Part shown: positions 54,805-64,000 of the stretch, one piece after another | Layout: each line of letters begins with the position of its first letter | Position numbering within the stretch: the first letter of the stretch is position 1 | DNA from: Ignavibacteriales bacterium | Lineage (GTDB): Bacteria > Bacteroidota > Ignavibacteria > Ignavibacteriales > Ignavibacteriaceae | Assembly: GCA_016707585.1 (NCBI GenBank) | Contig: JADJHL010000011.1 | Span: 496,001-560,000, forward strand | Direction of reading: 5' to 3' | DNA: 64,000 nucleotides | Notes under the pieces: model-generated | Told to the model about the DNA's origin: nothing | Database searches by the model: none | The model's input: only the letters and a program-made list of their open reading frames with translations | Position numbers and translations under genes: made by a program

Positions 54805-56403
54805 ATGAGCAAAAAACCTTCTGATGCGGTGATGGGAATGCTGAATCAACTTTCGTTACAACAGAAAGTTATTATAGGCGGATCAGCAGTTCTTACTACA
54901 ATACTTTTAATTGTACTTTTAACATTTCTTAACGAGCCAACTTTTTCGCCGTTGTATTCTGATATGACATCTGATGATGCTTCAAAAGTAATTGAGTTTT
55001 TAACTGCTCAAAAAATACAATACAAGATTGAAGACAACGGAAAAACACTTTTAGTTCCTAAAGATAAATTGTATGAAACAAGATTAACCTTAGCCGGTAA
55101 AGGAATTCCTACTTCAGGCACAATTGGTTATGAGTTATTTGATAAGAGCACAATGGGAATGTCTGAATTTATGCAAAAGCTAAATTACAAACGTTCGCTT
55201 GAAGGAGAATTATCAAGAACAATTTTAGGAATACAAGGGATTGATGGAGTAAGAGTTCATATAGTTTTTCCCGAAAGAACGATTTTTAGAGATGAACAAA
55301 AACAACCAACAGCTTCTGTCGTTTTAAAGATGAAAGACAATTTTGCATTGCCAAAAGCAAGCTCACTTGCAATTGTAAACCTTGTTGCAAGCTCTGTTGA
55401 AGGACTTACAACCAATGCTATTACATTGCTTGATACTAAAGGAAAGTTGCTATGGAAAGAGGATGATGAAAATTCAATTTCATTTTCCAGCAATAAACAA
55501 TATGAAATAAAAAATTCTGTAGAAAGTTATCTTGTACAAAAAGCACAAACTTTGCTTGATAATATTCTTGGTTACGGTAATGCAATGGTTCAGGTTAATG
55601 CTGATTTAAATTTTGATCAAGTTGAAAAAACAATGGAAGTTTATGATCCTGAACAGCAAGTTGTGGTTAGTGAACAAACAATGGTTTCAAACAATGCTGG
55701 TAAAACAGTAAGCGATACATCTGCACAAAATAACCAGAGCAGTACAACTAATTATGAAATTGGTAAAACAATTGAACGTGTTGTACAGGGCAGTGGTAAC
55801 ATTACTCGTTTAAGTGTTGCTGCTGTTATTAATGATATTCCAAAAGAAGTTAAAAAAGGTGATGTTACTGAAACTGTATTTGAGCCCCGTTCTCAGGAAC
55901 AAATTAAAAAATTAGAAGAACTTATTAAAAATGCAGTTGGATTAGACACAGAACGAAATGATCAAATTTCAATAGTAAATCTTCCATTCCAAATAACACC
56001 GGCTGATGAATTTGTTGAGGAAAGTACACAATGGTTTGAAGATGCAGATGGTATTTCAAATATGGTATTGGTGATTATCGCAATCGGTGGTGCAATTTTC
56101 TTGTTGCGCGGATTAATGTCAAAGCTAAAAAACGAACAAATATTTGTTGGAAATGTTGGCCAGGATCAACTTGCACTACAAGCACCATTACAAAGTATGA
56201 TTACAAATAGTAAGAAAGCTCCTCAAATATTAACAGATATGAGAAAGAAAAAAGATCTATTACCGGTAGGAGATATTGAAGACGAAATTTCTGATGAAGC
56301 AATAAACAAAAAGAACAGACAGGAAAAAATCAGTAATTATGTTTCCAAAAATCCAACTGAAGCTGCAAAATTAATAAACGCATGGTTACACGAAGATGAG
56401 TAA
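54805..56403 (+). CDS. fliF: Flagellar MS-ring protein FliF
   Basis: The 532-residue protein has a membrane helix at about 24-44 (VIIGGSAVLTTILLIVLLTF), ring-building motifs LYSDMTSDDASKVIEFL, QKLNYKRSLEGELSRTI and VRVHIVFPERTIF, a variable loop, and a second membrane helix near 419-440 (MVLVIIAIGGAIFLLRGL). Its C-terminal tail (about 500-532, ending AWLHEDE) is the FliG-binding segment. FliF forms the membrane ring on which the motor assembles. It overlaps fliG by 8 bases. Confidence 0.95.
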   Translation: MSKKPSDAVMGMLNQLSLQQKVIIGGSAVLTTILLIVLLTFLNEPTFSPLYSDMTSDDASKVIEFLTAQKIQYKIEDNGKTLLVPKDKLYETRLTLAGKGIPTSGTIGYELFDKSTMGMSEFMQKLNYKRSLEGELSRTILGIQGIDGVRVHIVFPERTIFRDEQKQPTASVVLKMKDNFALPKASSLAIVNLVASSVEGLTTNAITLLDTKGKLLWKEDDENSISFSSNKQYEIKNSVESYLVQKAQTLLDNILGYGNAMVQVNADLNFDQVEKTMEVYDPEQQVVVSEQTMVSNNAGKTVSDTSAQNNQSSTTNYEIGKTIERVVQGSGNITRLSVAAVINDIPKEVKKGDVTETVFEPRSQEQIKKLEELIKNAVGLDTERNDQISIVNLPFQITPADEFVEESTQWFEDADGISNMVLVIIAIGGAIFLLRGLMSKLKNEQIFVGNVGQDQLALQAPLQSMITNSKKAPQILTDMRKKKDLLPVGDIEDEISDEAINKKNRQEKISNYVSKNPTEAAKLINAWLHEDE

Positions 56404-57430
56404 TGTAAAACAAGAAGAAATACGAAATCCAGAAATTGCTGGAGTTCAAAAAGCTGCTTTGCTTTTGATTGCACTTAACATTGAAACTGCTTCGACTGTA
56501 TTTAAATATCTTGATCCCGAACAGGTTGAAAAAATTTCAGCTGAAATTACTCGGGTAAAAAATATTCCTTCTACAACTGTTGATAAAGTTATGCAGGACT
56601 TTTATGATATGGTTACTGCAAGAGAATATGTACTTGAAGGTGGACTTGAATATGCTCAGGCAGTTCTCGAAAAATCTTTTGGACCGCAAAAAGCTTTGGA
56701 GATTATAGATAAGGTAAAAACCTTAACGACATTAAAAGGTTTTGATGTTCTTAAAAAAGCTGAATCAACACAGCTTGTAAATTTTTTAAGTAAAGAACAT
56801 CCGCAGACTATTGCATTAATACTTTGTCATTTAAGTCCGGATCAAACTGCAGAGGCATTAAAAGAATTGCCAGAACCGTTTAGATCTGATGTTGCTTATC
56901 GTATCGCTACACTTGGAAAAGTTTCACCGCAAACATTAAAACAAATTGAACGTGTTGTTGATGAAATGGCTGGTTCTACAATGAGTCAGTCTGTAAGTAA
57001 AATTGGTGGAACAAAAACTCTGGCAACAATTCTTAATCGTCTTAATGTTTCTATGAGCAAAGATATTTTAGATAAGATGGATGGGCACGATAGTGAAGTT
57101 GCCTTAGAGATTAAAAGATTGATGTTCTTGTTTGAAGATATAATAAATATCCAGGATAAAGACATACAAAAAATTCTTAAAGAAGTTGACAGAAAAGATC
57201 TAGCATTATCATTAAAAGTAACCGATGAAAAACTAAAGAATAAAATCTTTGGAAATATGTCTGAACGTGCTGCTGATTTACTTAAAGAAGAATTACAGTT
57301 CATGGGAATGGTAAAATTAAAAGAAGTTGAAATTGCTCAGGCAAAAATTATTGATGTTGTAAAAAGTCTTGAAGAAACGGGTGAGATATCACTCAACTTA
57401 CAAGGCGGCAAAGAGGAAGTTTATGTCTGA
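56396..57430 (+). CDS. fliG: Flagellar motor switch protein FliG
   Basis: The 344-residue protein has the N-terminal FliF-binding domain (GVQKAALLLIALNIETASTV), the middle domain with EHPQTIALILCHL (EHPQ motif, about 134-146), and the C-terminal torque domain with the charged ridge region FLFEDIINIQDKDIQKILKEVDRKDLALSLK. It turns stator force into rotation and binds FliM. Coupled to fliF and fliH by overlaps. Confidence 0.96.
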   Translation: MSNVKQEEIRNPEIAGVQKAALLLIALNIETASTVFKYLDPEQVEKISAEITRVKNIPSTTVDKVMQDFYDMVTAREYVLEGGLEYAQAVLEKSFGPQKALEIIDKVKTLTTLKGFDVLKKAESTQLVNFLSKEHPQTIALILCHLSPDQTAEALKELPEPFRSDVAYRIATLGKVSPQTLKQIERVVDEMAGSTMSQSVSKIGGTKTLATILNRLNVSMSKDILDKMDGHDSEVALEIKRLMFLFEDIINIQDKDIQKILKEVDRKDLALSLKVTDEKLKNKIFGNMSERAADLLKEELQFMGMVKLKEVEIAQAKIIDVVKSLEETGEISLNLQGGKEEVYV

Positions 57431-58043
57431 TGTAATTAAGATTAGCAAACGACCAACTAACATAATTGCATACGCAAATGCAGCATCGGTCTTTCATACA
57501 AGCGAAGAACAGGAAAGAGAAAATCACCAGGTTTCCTTGCATAATCATTATACAAATGGTTTTAACGAAGGGCAAAAAGCTGTAAAGGAAAAAGTTGAAC
57601 GTGAGTTTAATGAAAAGTTATTGAAGAAATATTCAGAGCTAAATAATGTTATTTCGGATTTGAATGATAAAGCTGCTCAGTTTGATACTCAATTTGATGA
57701 ATTAGTTATGAATGTAGCATTTGTACTTGCTGAAACAATATTGAAGAGACAAATTGAAAAAGAATCAATTATTAAAGAAGTACTTGATGAATCACTTAAA
57801 AAAGTTTTAGGTGCAAACGAAATTATTGTAAGACTTAATCCAAAAGATTATGAGTCAATAATTGTTGATGGAAAATCATTTCAAATGAAAGATTCGTTCT
57901 CGCAAATAAAGTTTGAACAGGATGATAGAATTGAACTTGGTGGATGTTTTATTGAAAGTGAAATCGGAAATGCAGATGGAAGAATTTCATCTCAGCTAAA
58001 TGAACTAAAACGAAAATTAGAAACAGGATTGAATAATCATTAA
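57423..58043 (+). CDS. fliH: Flagellar export ATPase regulator FliH
   Basis: About 206 residues from the ATG at 57423 within the fliG end; an upstream in-frame TTG at 57369 would lie deep inside fliG and is rejected. The protein has a helical coiled-coil N-terminal part (EGQKAVKEKVEREFNEKLL) and a C-terminal vacuolar-ATPase E-subunit-like domain (FVLAETILKRQIEKESII, then VRLNPKDYESI and GGCFIESEIGNADGRISSQL). FliH dimers bind FliI and the FliN ring. Confidence 0.88.
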   Translation: MSDVIKISKRPTNIIAYANAASVFHTSEEQERENHQVSLHNHYTNGFNEGQKAVKEKVEREFNEKLLKKYSELNNVISDLNDKAAQFDTQFDELVMNVAFVLAETILKRQIEKESIIKEVLDESLKKVLGANEIIVRLNPKDYESIIVDGKSFQMKDSFSQIKFEQDDRIELGGCFIESEIGNADGRISSQLNELKRKLETGLNNH

Positions 58044-58047
58044 TAAA

Positions 58048-59370
58048 ATGGAATTATCTCACAGCTATATAGAAAATTATTTAAATCACATTCGCAAAAT
58101 TGATTTAATAAAACTTAACGGCAAAGTAACAGATGTAATTGGTTTGGTTATTGTTTCTGTTGGTCCAAACGTTTCTCTTGGAGAAGTTTGTACAGTAGTA
58201 AATAAAACCGGACAAGAAGTTTGCAAATGCGAGGTCGTAGGTTTTCGTGATGGAAAAGTTTTATCTATTGCACTTGGTGAAGTAAATGAAATATCACCTA
58301 AGTGCGAGATTATTGCAAGCGGAAAAACTTTTACTGTTGGTGTTGGTAAAGAATTATTAGGAAGAGTAATCGATGGTTTGGGAAATCCGATTGATGGTAA
58401 AGGTGAAATAAAAGTTTCATCATTTCGTTCGTTGCATAGAGAACCACCAAATCCACTTGAGAGAAAAAGAATTAATACAGTTTTACAAACTGGCGTAAGA
58501 GCGATTGATGGTTTACTTACTGTTGGACGCGGACAAAGAATTGGAATATTTGCAGGCAGCGGCGTTGGAAAAAGTGTTACGCTTGGTATGATTGCACGAA
58601 ATACTGATGCAGATGTAAACGTGATTACATTAATTGGTGAACGTGGAAGAGAAGTAAGAGAATTTATCGAAAAAGATTTAGGCGAAGATGGATTAAAAAA
58701 ATCTGTTGTTGTTGTTGCAACAAGTGATAAATCAGCATTAGTTAGAATGAAAGGCGCATACATTGGAACAACCATTGCAGAATACTTTCGTGATCTTGGA
58801 CTTGACGTTGTATTGATGATGGATTCTGTTACACGATTTGCAATGGCATCACGCGAAATAGGTTTAACAATAGGCGAACCTCCAACTACAAAAGGTTATA
58901 CTCCATCTGTGTTTGCAGCACTTCCAAAACTTTTAGAGCGTGCCGGTACAACAGATTCTGGTTCGATCACCGGGCTTTATACAGTACTTGTTGATGGTGA
59001 TGATATGACTGAACCAATAGCTGACGCAGTAAGATCAATACTTGATGGACATATTGTGCTTTCAAGAAAACTTGCAAACAGCGGCCAGTTTCCGGCAGTT
59101 GATTCATTGCAAAGTGTTAGCCGAGTTATGCCTGATATTGTTACAAAGCAGCACCGAGATCGCACGATGATTTTTAATGAAATACTTTCAACATACAGAG
59201 AAGCAGAAGATTTGATAAACATTGGTGCTTATGTAAAAGGCAGTAATCCACAGATTGATCATGCATTAAATAAAATAAATCAGCTTAGAGCATTTCTTAA
59301 GCAAGATATTTTTGAGTCATCAGATTATAACTCAACACTAAAAAGATTATTTGAAATAATAGAGCTTTAG
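58048..59370 (+). CDS. fliI: Flagellum-specific export ATPase FliI
   Basis: The 440-residue protein is related to the F1 beta subunit. Walker A GIFAGSGVGKSVT (about 168-180), Walker B VVLMMDSVTRFA (about 251-262), the catalytic Glu in LIGERGREVREF, and the conserved stretch GEPPTTKGYTPSVFAALPKL are all present. It powers unfolding and release of export cargo with FliH and FliJ. Standard length and order. Confidence 0.96.
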   Translation: MELSHSYIENYLNHIRKIDLIKLNGKVTDVIGLVIVSVGPNVSLGEVCTVVNKTGQEVCKCEVVGFRDGKVLSIALGEVNEISPKCEIIASGKTFTVGVGKELLGRVIDGLGNPIDGKGEIKVSSFRSLHREPPNPLERKRINTVLQTGVRAIDGLLTVGRGQRIGIFAGSGVGKSVTLGMIARNTDADVNVITLIGERGREVREFIEKDLGEDGLKKSVVVVATSDKSALVRMKGAYIGTTIAEYFRDLGLDVVLMMDSVTRFAMASREIGLTIGEPPTTKGYTPSVFAALPKLLERAGTTDSGSITGLYTVLVDGDDMTEPIADAVRSILDGHIVLSRKLANSGQFPAVDSLQSVSRVMPDIVTKQHRDRTMIFNEILSTYREAEDLINIGAYVKGSNPQIDHALNKINQLRAFLKQDIFESSDYNSTLKRLFEIIEL

Positions 59371-59385
59371 TCATACAGGTAAGCA

Positions 59386-59823
59386 ATGTCCAACTTTAAA
59401 TTTAAGTTTGAATCAGTACGAAAAGTGAAAGAAACTTTTGAGAAGAAAGCTCAGAAAGAACTTGCACAGATAGATTTGTTTATAACAAAACATCAAGCTT
59501 TAAAACAAAAATTGATTGATGAAATAAATGATTTGAGAAATTCTGCTTACAAAAAAAAGATGAACGTAGCAGAACTTAAGTTTATTGGCGGATATGATAC
59601 AGTGCTGCGTCAGCAGATTGATATGCAAAATGAAGTTATTATCCAGCTTGAAAAAAAACGTGAAAAGAAAATTGAAGAAGTAGTTGTAAAGACAAAAGAA
59701 AAGAAAATGTTAAACCAACTTGAAGAAACACACAAAGAAAATTTTAACAGAGAAACCAATGCGCTTGAACTAAAATTCTTTGATGAAGTTGCAGTGCAAA
59801 ATTTTAATAAGGCTAAAAAATGA
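59386..59823 (+). CDS. fliJ: Flagellar export protein FliJ
   Basis: The 145-residue protein is a long two-helix coiled coil with no other domain, beginning FKFKFESVRKVKETFEKKAQ, the usual FliJ start (L-x-x-V-R-x). Lys and Glu make up much of the chain. FliJ inserts into the FliI hexamer like the gamma subunit of ATP synthase. Identification rests on position after fliI, length and the N-terminal pattern. It overlaps the next gene by ATGA. Confidence 0.85.
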   Translation: MSNFKFKFESVRKVKETFEKKAQKELAQIDLFITKHQALKQKLIDEINDLRNSAYKKKMNVAELKFIGGYDTVLRQQIDMQNEVIIQLEKKREKKIEEVVVKTKEKKMLNQLEETHKENFNRETNALELKFFDEVAVQNFNKAKK

Positions 59824-60428
59824 AACCAGGAATAATTTACGGAGGAATATTCCTCTTTACATTTGTTATTGTAACGGGGTTATTGATTTATATGAATTCA
59901 ACTTACGAAAACATTTTTCAATTTAACTTCGCTCCAAAATCAATGGTACAGGTATCAGATTCAACAAAAACTGATTCGTTAAAAGTTGCAGCGAATCAAG
60001 AGCTTCCACAAGATTCAACTGTTGCGCTGGATAGTGTTTTACTTTCATCATTAGGCGGAGTTGAAGGATCTGATTCAATAAATCAAAAGAAATCAAATGA
60101 AAAAAGCTTAACTGAAAACTCTGATCACAAAAAATCTAATGAAATTATTGATCCCAAAAAACAAAAAACTGAATTAACAGTAAATCAACAACAAAATATT
60201 GGGCCAACAACTCAAAGTACTCCACAAGGAAAAGAGTACACAGAATGGATTGCGAAGGTTACAAGTATTTATTCAGCAATGGAGCCAAAAAAGGCAGCTA
60301 AAATAATTCAAACTTATTCCGATAATGTAGCAAGAGATATTTTATATAATATGAGTAAGAAGACAGCGGCGAAGGTTGTCTCTGAATTAAGTCCGGAAAC
60401 AGCAAATAGAATTTTTAGGTTTGAATGA
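59820..60428 (+). CDS. MotE-like membrane protein with MgtE-N domain
   Basis: The 202-residue protein has an N-terminal membrane helix (IIYGGIFLFTFVIVTGLLIYM, 5-25), a disordered Ser/Lys/Gln-rich linker, and a C-terminal MgtE_N-type helical repeat (IYSAMEPKKAAKIIQTYSDN, then ILYNMSKKTAAKVVSELSPE, about 150-195). This is the architecture of MotE/YlxF/FlbB proteins found between fliJ and fliK in many bacteria, where they support MotC or stator and collar assembly. It overlaps both neighbours. Confidence 0.8.
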   Translation: MKPGIIYGGIFLFTFVIVTGLLIYMNSTYENIFQFNFAPKSMVQVSDSTKTDSLKVAANQELPQDSTVALDSVLLSSLGGVEGSDSINQKKSNEKSLTENSDHKKSNEIIDPKKQKTELTVNQQQNIGPTTQSTPQGKEYTEWIAKVTSIYSAMEPKKAAKIIQTYSDNVARDILYNMSKKTAAKVVSELSPETANRIFRFE

Positions 60429-63400
60429 TGTTCATTAATTCAATTTTTTTGCCAAAGAATATTTCGGATCATACTTTACCCGAAGGAATTTCTAGCAATA
60501 TAGGTGACTTTTCTCATTTGTTTTCAAATGTTTTTCGCATTGTTAATGATGAGCAGGAAAGTGCCATTCCTTTTAAACTGCTAAATGTTGAACCTGATTC
60601 TACTGTAAATACACAGAATCAATTGCTTAAGGTTTCATTACTTTCTGATAATAAGCTAACTCAAGAAGACAGCAGCATTTCAATGCTCGTTTCACTTTTT
60701 ATGTCTAAGATCAAACCAGGAGATGATGTTCCTGAATTAGCAGATGCTAACAAAGTTAAAGTAAGTGAAAAAACACCAAAATATTTTTCTTTAAATAAAA
60801 ATGAGCTTATAAAAGAAATAAAAAACATTCTTAAGTCTTTGAATAATGGTGATGCAAAAAACTTAGAGAATATTGAGATTTCACTTATTGCAAATGGTCA
60901 ATCAATAAAGCTAAATCCTTTAACTACAAATATTGTGGATTTAGAAAATTGGATTAGTGAACAGGTACAAACAAATTCAGATTTTGAAATAGTTGTAAAA
61001 ACTTCTCAAGGTAAGTTAGCTGTTGATGTTGAGCCAATAATAAATGAAATTACCACAACTGGTAAACCTGCTGAGATTATTTCTATCGTTATGGAAGATA
61101 CAGGAAAATCTGAAAACGCGAATCTTGATAATAAAAATACTGTAGTTGCAGCATCAGTTATTAAAAATAATGATTTGCATCAAAGTGATTTACAGCAGCC
61201 ATTAAAAGGCTTAAAACCAATTATTCAGATTTTAGAAAAACAAAATTTCCAGCAAGATAATGTTTCTACAAAAATAAATGTAAGCAAATTAGTTGCAACT
61301 GATTTGAAAAATGAAAGTGATACTGAAACAGAATTGTCGCCAGATAATTCTGGAAAAATAATTACTGAAATAAAACAGAAATTGGAAAGCGTTAAAGCAA
61401 ATACTTCCAATACTATCCAGGAAAATAATACTGTGTTAAAAAATGGATTTAGAAAAGAATTTATTCCTAAAATCCAGAATGAAATGACTCCTGAACTAAA
61501 AGCAGCAACACAAAAACAGAACTTTGTAGAAAGTTCAAAGATTCCAACTTCAAAAAATATTCAATCAGAATATTTAGTTAATTCAGAAGTAAAATCTTCA
61601 AATGTTAAATCGCAGATTAAATCTTCTGATTTTAAAATAAATTCTGAGACAAAATCAACCGTTAGCACAAAGTTAGAATCTAAGCTGGCCGAAAATGAAA
61701 TAATTAAACCAACAAATACCATAAATGTAAAGTCAAATCATAAAATAAATTCTGTATCAATAAATAAATCTACTCTTCAGGATAAAACAGTTTTAAATGA
61801 TTTGATTGAAAAAACCAATGTAAAAGAAATTGATGTTAATGTTCAGAAGTTTGTAAAAACGAGTAATGTTAATATTCCAAAGAATTTTAGTGGTGATCAA
61901 TCAAAACCAATTGAAATTAAAACTAACACTACAATTACTAATACTTTGTTTGAGAATAAAGAATTAAAAAATGTTGATCTAAATACACAGGGTGTAAAAC
62001 AATCCATTACAAAAAATTATTCTGAACTGGTAATTGTTAAGCAAAATAAAACAGCAAACATTACAAATAGTGAAAAGCAATTTGCAAGCAAACCTGAATT
62101 AAATACTAAAGCGGTTGAAAACACTAAAGTTAAGAATGTCCCTGATTATAAGCCTCAACAAGAACTATTTAGTGAAAATGAAATTGCTGAAAATGAAACA
62201 AAGTATTTAGCAAAAAACGAATCCATTAAAACTAATGTTGCAAGTCTAAAACCGATAAAAGAAGATTTTGTTATCAATACAGATTCGTCAATAAAAATCG
62301 GGAATAAGAATCTAGAAAAAGTATCATCAATTATGAGTGCTTCAATTAAAACTAATGATGATCAAAATCCGGTTGATTTTAAATCGAATCCACATAAACC
62401 ATTAAACAAAATTGAATTTGCTGCTAAAGAAAATAATGATTTAAATAAATCAGTAACGGTTGAAGAAAAAAAAATTGTTTTACCAGAAGTTAAACCTGTA
62501 AAAACAGTATCATCAAAACCACTTGAGTTAAAAAATGATTTTGAGAGCAAGCAAAAACCAGCCGAAGTAAGATCAAACACACAAATCGTAAATCCTGATA
62601 TTGAAACTGAAGAAATTCATATAACTTCAACTCCAAAAGATTCAACGAACATTAGTGTAAAGGATTCAATTAATGAAAATGTTAAAGAACCTTTATTAGT
62701 TAAAACTAATTTAAATACAGTAAGAAAAGAATCTGAGAAAAATAATTTTGTTTCAGATATCAATGCTGAAAAGACAGCTAAAATTGTTAAAGAACAAAAT
62801 GTAGTTGATAATTCTAAAAAGGAATTTGTAGAACTTTCTGAATCTGATGTAGTTAATGAAACTGTTGTGAAAAACCTAACTGAAACAAAAAATGTTAAAG
62901 TTGATTTTATGCAGCGCAGAGTTTACTCGCAGATACCAAAACTTGAAGTTGTTGCAGAAAAAGCTGAATTAAAGAATGTTAATAATCCTAAGTCTTTAGA
63001 TTTGAATGTTGAACCAAAGAATAATGAAAAAGTTCAAACAATAGATGAACCAATAAAATCAATATCAAATTCAACTGAAACTAAACCTAAAATAGAGAAG
63101 CAAGTCTGGGTAAAAGTAAGTTTAGAAAAAAATGATAATGAAGTTGCAAGTGAAACTAGAAAATCAACTCATCAGCAAAGTAAAATTACAATTGATTCAA
63201 ATTCAGATGAGATGAAAAAAGATTTTACTACAAATAGTAATTCTGAAAAAGAATCACACGAAAATCCAAAACAAAAACCACAAATAGTTTCGATTGAAGC
63301 AGTTCAGAGTAACGAACAAAAACCAGTTGTACAAAATCAAACAACAACAAATCAGAATGAAACAACTGTAACTGTAAAGCCTGAAATGAAAACTGAGCAA

Positions 63401-63880
63401 AATGTTTTTAAATCTGAGTTACATAACCAGGAAACAAAGTTTACATCACGCCAGGCTGAAATGGTTGAAAAAGTAAAAATTATTTCTTCCGGTGAAATGG
63501 TCAGAGAAGTTTATAAAGTTTTAGAAAGCGGCGAGAAACAATCGATAGTGCTTAGACTTGTACCTAAAGAACTTGGTGCAATTAAAGTTATGCTTGATAC
63601 AATTGATAATGTTTTAACCGCTAAAGTAGAAGTTGAAAATGAATCTGTTGGAAGCGTTATTAGAAACAATGTAGATCAATTAAAACATAATCTTGCACAA
63701 AGCGGTGTTTATGTAAACTCAATTAACATTTCATATCACAACTCTGATCAAAAACAGCATGGTTTTAATAATCAGAAAAGAAAAAATCCAGCATACTTAG
63801 AAAACAACGAACTTGAAGATGTGGATGATACAATCGTAACCAAAAAAATGGGTTACAATACTTACGAATTTTTAGCATAG
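60425..63880 (+). CDS. fliK: Very long flagellar hook-length control protein FliK
   Basis: The 1151-residue protein has a huge low-complexity middle (about 150-1000) rich in Lys, Asn, Ser, Thr, Val and Glu with loosely repeated VKTxxN-type phrases. The C-terminal part is the conserved FliK substrate-switch domain: SIVLRLVPKELGAIKVMLDT followed by VRNNVDQLKHNL-type helix and SGVYVNSINISY. FliK usually has about 400-600 residues; it acts as a molecular ruler that ends hook growth and switches export to filament proteins. The extra length may mean a longer hook or an uncoiled tether. It overlaps the MotE-like gene by ATGA and has no frameshift over 3.4 kb. Confidence 0.9.
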   Translation: MMFINSIFLPKNISDHTLPEGISSNIGDFSHLFSNVFRIVNDEQESAIPFKLLNVEPDSTVNTQNQLLKVSLLSDNKLTQEDSSISMLVSLFMSKIKPGDDVPELADANKVKVSEKTPKYFSLNKNELIKEIKNILKSLNNGDAKNLENIEISLIANGQSIKLNPLTTNIVDLENWISEQVQTNSDFEIVVKTSQGKLAVDVEPIINEITTTGKPAEIISIVMEDTGKSENANLDNKNTVVAASVIKNNDLHQSDLQQPLKGLKPIIQILEKQNFQQDNVSTKINVSKLVATDLKNESDTETELSPDNSGKIITEIKQKLESVKANTSNTIQENNTVLKNGFRKEFIPKIQNEMTPELKAATQKQNFVESSKIPTSKNIQSEYLVNSEVKSSNVKSQIKSSDFKINSETKSTVSTKLESKLAENEIIKPTNTINVKSNHKINSVSINKSTLQDKTVLNDLIEKTNVKEIDVNVQKFVKTSNVNIPKNFSGDQSKPIEIKTNTTITNTLFENKELKNVDLNTQGVKQSITKNYSELVIVKQNKTANITNSEKQFASKPELNTKAVENTKVKNVPDYKPQQELFSENEIAENETKYLAKNESIKTNVASLKPIKEDFVINTDSSIKIGNKNLEKVSSIMSASIKTNDDQNPVDFKSNPHKPLNKIEFAAKENNDLNKSVTVEEKKIVLPEVKPVKTVSSKPLELKNDFESKQKPAEVRSNTQIVNPDIETEEIHITSTPKDSTNISVKDSINENVKEPLLVKTNLNTVRKESEKNNFVSDINAEKTAKIVKEQNVVDNSKKEFVELSESDVVNETVVKNLTETKNVKVDFMQRRVYSQIPKLEVVAEKAELKNVNNPKSLDLNVEPKNNEKVQTIDEPIKSISNSTETKPKIEKQVWVKVSLEKNDNEVASETRKSTHQQSKITIDSNSDEMKKDFTTNSNSEKESHENPKQKPQIVSIEAVQSNEQKPVVQNQTTTNQNETTVTVKPEMKTEQNVFKSELHNQETKFTSRQAEMVEKVKIISSGEMVREVYKVLESGEKQSIVLRLVPKELGAIKVMLDTIDNVLTAKVEVENESVGSVIRNNVDQLKHNLAQSGVYVNSINISYHNSDQKQHGFNNQKRKNPAYLENNELEDVDDTIVTKKMGYNTYEFLA

Positions 63881-63888
63881 GTGGAAAA

Positions 63889-64000
63889 ATGTCTAGCGCA
63901 ATATCTGATGTATTAAGTGGTTACTCAAATTATGGTTCAAGCAGTGCTTCTGGAACCACAGCAATGGGTAAAGAAGATTTTTTAAAATTGATGCTTGCAC
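63889..64000 (+). CDS. flgD: Flagellar hook cap protein FlgD, N-terminal part (cut by window end)
   Basis: Only the first 37 codons are visible. After a Ser/Gly-rich start the motif MGKEDFLKLMLA appears, the FlgD hallmark. FlgD caps the growing hook. It starts 8 bases after fliK behind a GGTGG ribosome site, its common place. Confidence 0.88.
   Translation, partial: MSSAISDVLSGYSNYGSSSASGTTAMGKEDFLKLMLA

Noticed and set aside
57369..57422. Extended start for fliH
   Set aside because: It would begin at a TTG deep inside fliG; the ATG at 57423 gives the normal FliH start and a usual short overlap.
58086..58775. A 229-codon minus-strand open frame inside fliI
   Set aside because: It overlaps a fully conserved fliI reading frame and its translation is low-complexity shadow sequence.
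1..64000. CRISPR arrays, tRNA, rRNA, transposases or prophage genes
   Set aside because: I found no regularly spaced repeats, no tRNA cloverleaf or rRNA sequence and no recombinase or transposase reading frame.

Overview
The window looks like a chromosomal segment of a motile, flagellated, Gram-negative, AT-rich bacterium. Outer-membrane beta-barrels with signal peptides, a Bacteroidota-style promoter (TTTG-N20-TAAGTTTG) before the Rrf2 gene, a TonB-type domain and the flagellar/chemotaxis set together suggest the Ignavibacteriota/Chlorobi side of the FCB group. This placement is inference from style, not from a marker gene. I see no tRNA, rRNA, CRISPR array or transposase.

Layout. (1) 1-8.1 kb: late flagellar genes (TPR protein, family 2 glycosyltransferase, flagellin, fliS, fliD, a small gene, flgM) and an NtrC-type two-component pair expected to drive sigma-54 flagellar genes. 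(2) 8.2-10.9 kb: an Rrf2/NsrR-like regulator and a two-gene haem-copper oxidoreductase with NO-reductase-like features (one CuB/FeB His replaced by Asp; CuA site lost). (3) 11-15 kb: a DsrE-like gene, an ECF sigma/zinc-finger anti-sigma pair and a four-gene bufferin/HvfA-type operon (Cys-rich precursor, DUF692/MNIO, partner protein, DoxX) for a modified copper-binding peptide. (4) 15.3-46 kb: seven chemoreceptors, cheW, two giant multi-PAS hybrid kinases, a lone receiver, two related small outer-membrane barrels, a DcaP-like porin and a TonB C-terminal-domain protein. (5) 46.2-53.2 kb: chemotaxis operon (HEAT-repeat protein, cheR, two cheY, cheZ-like, cheA, cheB, small protein). (6) 53.3-64 kb: basal body/export operon flgB-flgC-orf-fliE-fliF-fliG-fliH-fliI-fliJ-motE-like-fliK-flgD (cut by the window end).

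Regulatory logic. Seven sites with exactly the sigma-28 (FliA) layout, a TAAA-like -35, 15 nt, then an NNCGATAA-like -10, lie before flagellin and nearly every receptor transcription unit. A sigma-54-like site lies before flgB. The flagellin leader carries a hairpin presenting AGGA in its loop 22 nt upstream of the Shine-Dalgarno GGA, the arrangement used by CsrA on hag in Bacillus. FlgM is present but needs a -1 frameshift on an in-phase A AAA AAG heptamer.

Caveat. About 25 single-base frameshifts interrupt otherwise well-preserved genes, mainly between 5.5 and 48 kb. Many lie in short A or T runs, both insertions and deletions occur, and the flanking frames stay intact. The simplest reading is sequencing/assembly error. 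For these genes I give the frame-corrected extent and state where the frame breaks.
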